DNA from: Pseudaestuariivita sp.
Lineage (GTDB): Bacteria; Pseudomonadota; Alphaproteobacteria; Rhodobacterales; Rhodobacteraceae
Reading direction: 5' to 3'
NCBI GenBank assembly: GCA_020629995.1
Contig: JAHDCH010000032.1
Coordinates: 1-16,129 of the forward strand
DNA: 16,129 nt
Below, piece after piece: positions 15,143 to 16,129 of this stretch. The translations under genes were made by a program, and so were the position numbers. The notes under the pieces are model-generated. The model was not told where the DNA came from. It did no database searches and saw only the letters and a list, made by a program, of their open reading frames with translations. How positions within the stretch are numbered: the first letter of the stretch is position 1; each line of letters opens with the position of its first letter.

Positions 15143-15655
15143 TCAGAACGGGATTTCGTCGTCCATGTCGCGTGACGGGGCCGGGGAGCCACGGCCGCCA
15201 CCACCGCCGGACGGACCGCTATCATAATCGCCATAGGGATCGCCCTGAATCTGGCCGCCGCCACCGCCGCCATATCCGCCGCCGCCGCCGCCGCCGCCAC
15301 CGTCGCGGCCGTCAAGGAAGGTCATTTCTCCGGCATAGGGGCGCAGCACGACTTCGGTGGAATAGCGATCCTGCCCGGACTGGTCCTGCCATTTGCGGGT
15401 TTCCAGCTTGCCCTCGATGTACACTTTCGAGCCCTTGCGCAGGTATTGCTCGGCCAGACGGGCGAGATTTTCGTTGAAGATCGCCACCGAATGCCATTCG
15501 GTCCGCTCGCGCCGTTCACCGGTGTTGCGGTCTTTCCAGTTTTCGGATGTCGCGATGCGCAGGTTGCACACCTTGCCGCCGTTCTGGAAGGTGCGCACCT
15601 CGGGATCGCGCCCGAGATTGCCAATCAGGATCACCTTGTTGACCGAGCCTGCCAT
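15143..15655 (-). CDS. ssb: single-stranded DNA-binding protein
   Basis: Binds and protects single-stranded DNA in replication, repair and recombination. It is 170 residues long from the ATG at 15655. The OB-fold (about 4-110) opens with [18 protein letters not shown] and contains TEWHSVAIF and [17 protein letters not shown]. The disordered linker is dominated by glycine runs (nine in a row, then six), and the tail ends DMDDEIPF, the acidic tip that recruits partner proteins. An upstream in-frame ATG at 15688 exists but is rejected because GAGGGGG stands six bases before the 15655 start and the protein then begins MAGSVNKV as in relatives. It is transcribed convergently with aroB and divergently from the exported transglycosylase-like gene. 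Confidence 0.96.
   Translation of the reverse strand: MAGSVNKVILIGNLGRDPEVRTFQNGGKVCNLRIATSENWKDRNTGERRERTEWHSVAIFNENLARLAEQYLRKGSKVYIEGKLETRKWQDQSGQDRYSTEVVLRPYAGEMTFLDGRDGGGGGGGGGYGGGGGGQIQGDPYGDYDSGPSGGGGGRGSPAPSRDMDDEIPF
15264..15301. repeat. GCC/CCG triplet tract in the ssb linker
   Basis: Near-pure CCG triplets on the + strand, encoding glycine runs in SSB on the - strand. In-frame slippage here would change linker length without breaking the gene. Confidence 0.6.
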
Positions 15656-15661
15656 ATTCGT

Positions 15662-15668
15662 CCCCCTC
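15662..15668 (-). promoter_or_regulatory. ribosome binding site of ssb
   Basis: GAGGGGG on the - strand, six bases before the ATG at 15655. It decides the start in favour of the 170-residue form. Confidence 0.75.
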
Positions 15669-15707
15669 AGGTTTCTTGTGCCCCGCATCGAATCCCGCGG
15701 GCCTCCT

Positions 15708-15737
15708 TGTCTATCCCGTTCCTTGGTTAACAGGCAA
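15708..15737 (-). promoter_or_regulatory. candidate ssb promoter
   Basis: On the - strand TTGCCT (15737-15732), 18-base spacer, TAGACA (15713-15708). Both boxes match the sigma-70 consensus only partly. It would give a leader of about 45 bases. The repeat arm TTGGTTAA lies in the spacer. Confidence 0.28.
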
Positions 15738-15782
15738 TGAACCGCGCATGGTTCGGGGCCTCAAACATGATTTCTTAACCAA
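15723..15782. promoter_or_regulatory. nested inverted repeats between ssb and the divergent gene
   Basis: Outer arms TTGGTTAA (15723-15730) and TTAACCAA (15775-15782) are perfect inverted copies 44 bases apart. Between them, GAACC (15739-15743) and GGTTC (15750-15754) form a second dyad with a six-base spacer. A further perfect palindrome, GTTCATGAAC, lies just outside at 15789-15798. The set sits between two divergent genes and looks like operator DNA. It does not match the alphaproteobacterial LexA box. Confidence 0.35.
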
Positions 15783-15809
15783 AAGGGTGTTCATGAACGC
15801 CATAGCGTC

Positions 15810-15815
15810 TATAAC
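15810..15815 (+). promoter_or_regulatory. candidate -10 box of the transglycosylase-like gene
   Basis: TATAAC, five of six consensus positions, 31 bases before the ATG at 15847. No clear -35 stands at the right distance, which would fit an activated promoter. Confidence 0.3.
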
Positions 15816-15846
15816 GTTCCAAAAGAAAAAACGGTGTGAGGCTGAC

Positions 15847-16129
15847 ATGCGGAAAATCGCAGTAGCTTTGAGTGTGGCCGGAGCGGTGCTGGCCAATGGT
15901 GCGATGGCCGAGTCGGTGTCGTCTCAATCGCGCATTCTTCTGTTCAAATCGCAGACGAAGCTGCTCGATAATCGGGCGCGTCAGCAATACAACAGTTCGG
16001 TCCGCCTGCAGCCGCCCAAGGTGGTGACACCCACCAAATGGGATGTGGAGCCGGGCTTTGGCAAGAAATACACAGGCAAATACCGCGGGTTGTACCTGCC
16101 CATGGCCCGTGCGGCGGCCCGCCGCCACG
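15847..16129 (+). CDS. exported protein, probable lytic transglycosylase (3' partial)
   Basis: The first 94 residues of a gene running off the window. It starts at ATG 15847 with GTGAGG about five bases upstream. A signal peptide, MRKIAVALSVAGAVLANGAMA, is probably cut after AMA, before ESVSSQ. The mature part has a basic, disordered-looking segment with QPPKVVTPTKWDVEPGFG, then KYRGLYLPMARAAARRH, which resembles the helix just before the catalytic glutamate region of Slt-type soluble transglycosylases (often continuing with a GIPxDLFLRLVQQES-like motif). The catalytic domain itself lies outside the window, so the enzyme assignment is inference. If right, it would cleave peptidoglycan in the periplasm. 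It diverges from ssb. Confidence 0.62.
   Translation, partial: MRKIAVALSVAGAVLANGAMAESVSSQSRILLFKSQTKLLDNRARQQYNSSVRLQPPKVVTPTKWDVEPGFGKKYTGKYRGLYLPMARAAARRH

Noticed and set aside
15264..15301. CRISPR or satellite array
   Set aside because: It is a coding triplet tract without spacers.
15739..15754. LexA box upstream of ssb
   Set aside because: The dyad is GAAC-N8-GTTC, whereas the alphaproteobacterial LexA site is the direct repeat GTTC-N7-GTTC. No such direct repeat was found in the gap.
15711..15896. 61-codon frame on the - strand between ssb and the transglycosylase-like gene
   Set aside because: It runs antisense through the signal peptide of the exported gene and through the regulatory gap, and has no ribosome binding site or recognisable features.

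Overview
The window is a GC-rich chromosomal segment whose gene content and order fit an alphaproteobacterium of the order Rhodobacterales, most likely the marine Roseobacter group. The clues are the run ntrY-ntrX-trkA-trkH-hfq-hflX, an NtrX without the sigma-54 contact loop, a 79-residue Hfq, and the aroK-aroB pair diverging from a xerD cluster. No database search was possible, so the taxonomy is an inference. No phage, IS element, CRISPR array, tRNA or rRNA was seen, and no gene-free stretch exceeds 300 bases.

Layout. (1) Positions 3-8470, + strand: ntrY (5' end outside the window) and ntrX overlap by 4 nt and form a two-component system. A 152-nt gap carrying two GC-rich hairpins, one REP-like, precedes trkA and trkH (potassium uptake). 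After a 139-nt gap come hfq (RNA chaperone) and hflX (ribosome-associated GTPase), overlapping as TTGA. (2) 8467-9774, - strand: a CorC/HlyC-type membrane protein with CBS domains, whose stop codon overlaps that of hflX. (3) 9855-10670, + strand: a divergent metallophosphoesterase-like protein that has lost the metal-1 ligands and gained a cysteine cluster. Its stop shares a CTAG with the convergent xerD. (4) 13321-10667, - strand: a tightly packed three-gene unit made of a 49-residue membrane protein, a secreted helical-repeat protein of unknown function, and the tyrosine recombinase XerD. (5) 13423-15105, + strand: aroK and aroB (shikimate pathway), ended by a strong hairpin that probably serves as a bidirectional terminator. 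(6) 15655-15143, - strand: ssb. (7) 15847 to the window end, + strand: the start of an exported protein that resembles a lytic transglycosylase N-terminus.

The genes are mostly housekeeping: nitrogen/redox-linked signalling, K+ homeostasis, RNA and ribosome control, chromosome dimer resolution, aromatic amino acid synthesis and ssDNA binding. The less explored items are the metal-1-less phosphoesterase, the 49-residue membrane protein with its overlapping secreted partner, the GAFTGA-less NtrX, and the symmetric elements between ssb and the transglycosylase-like gene.
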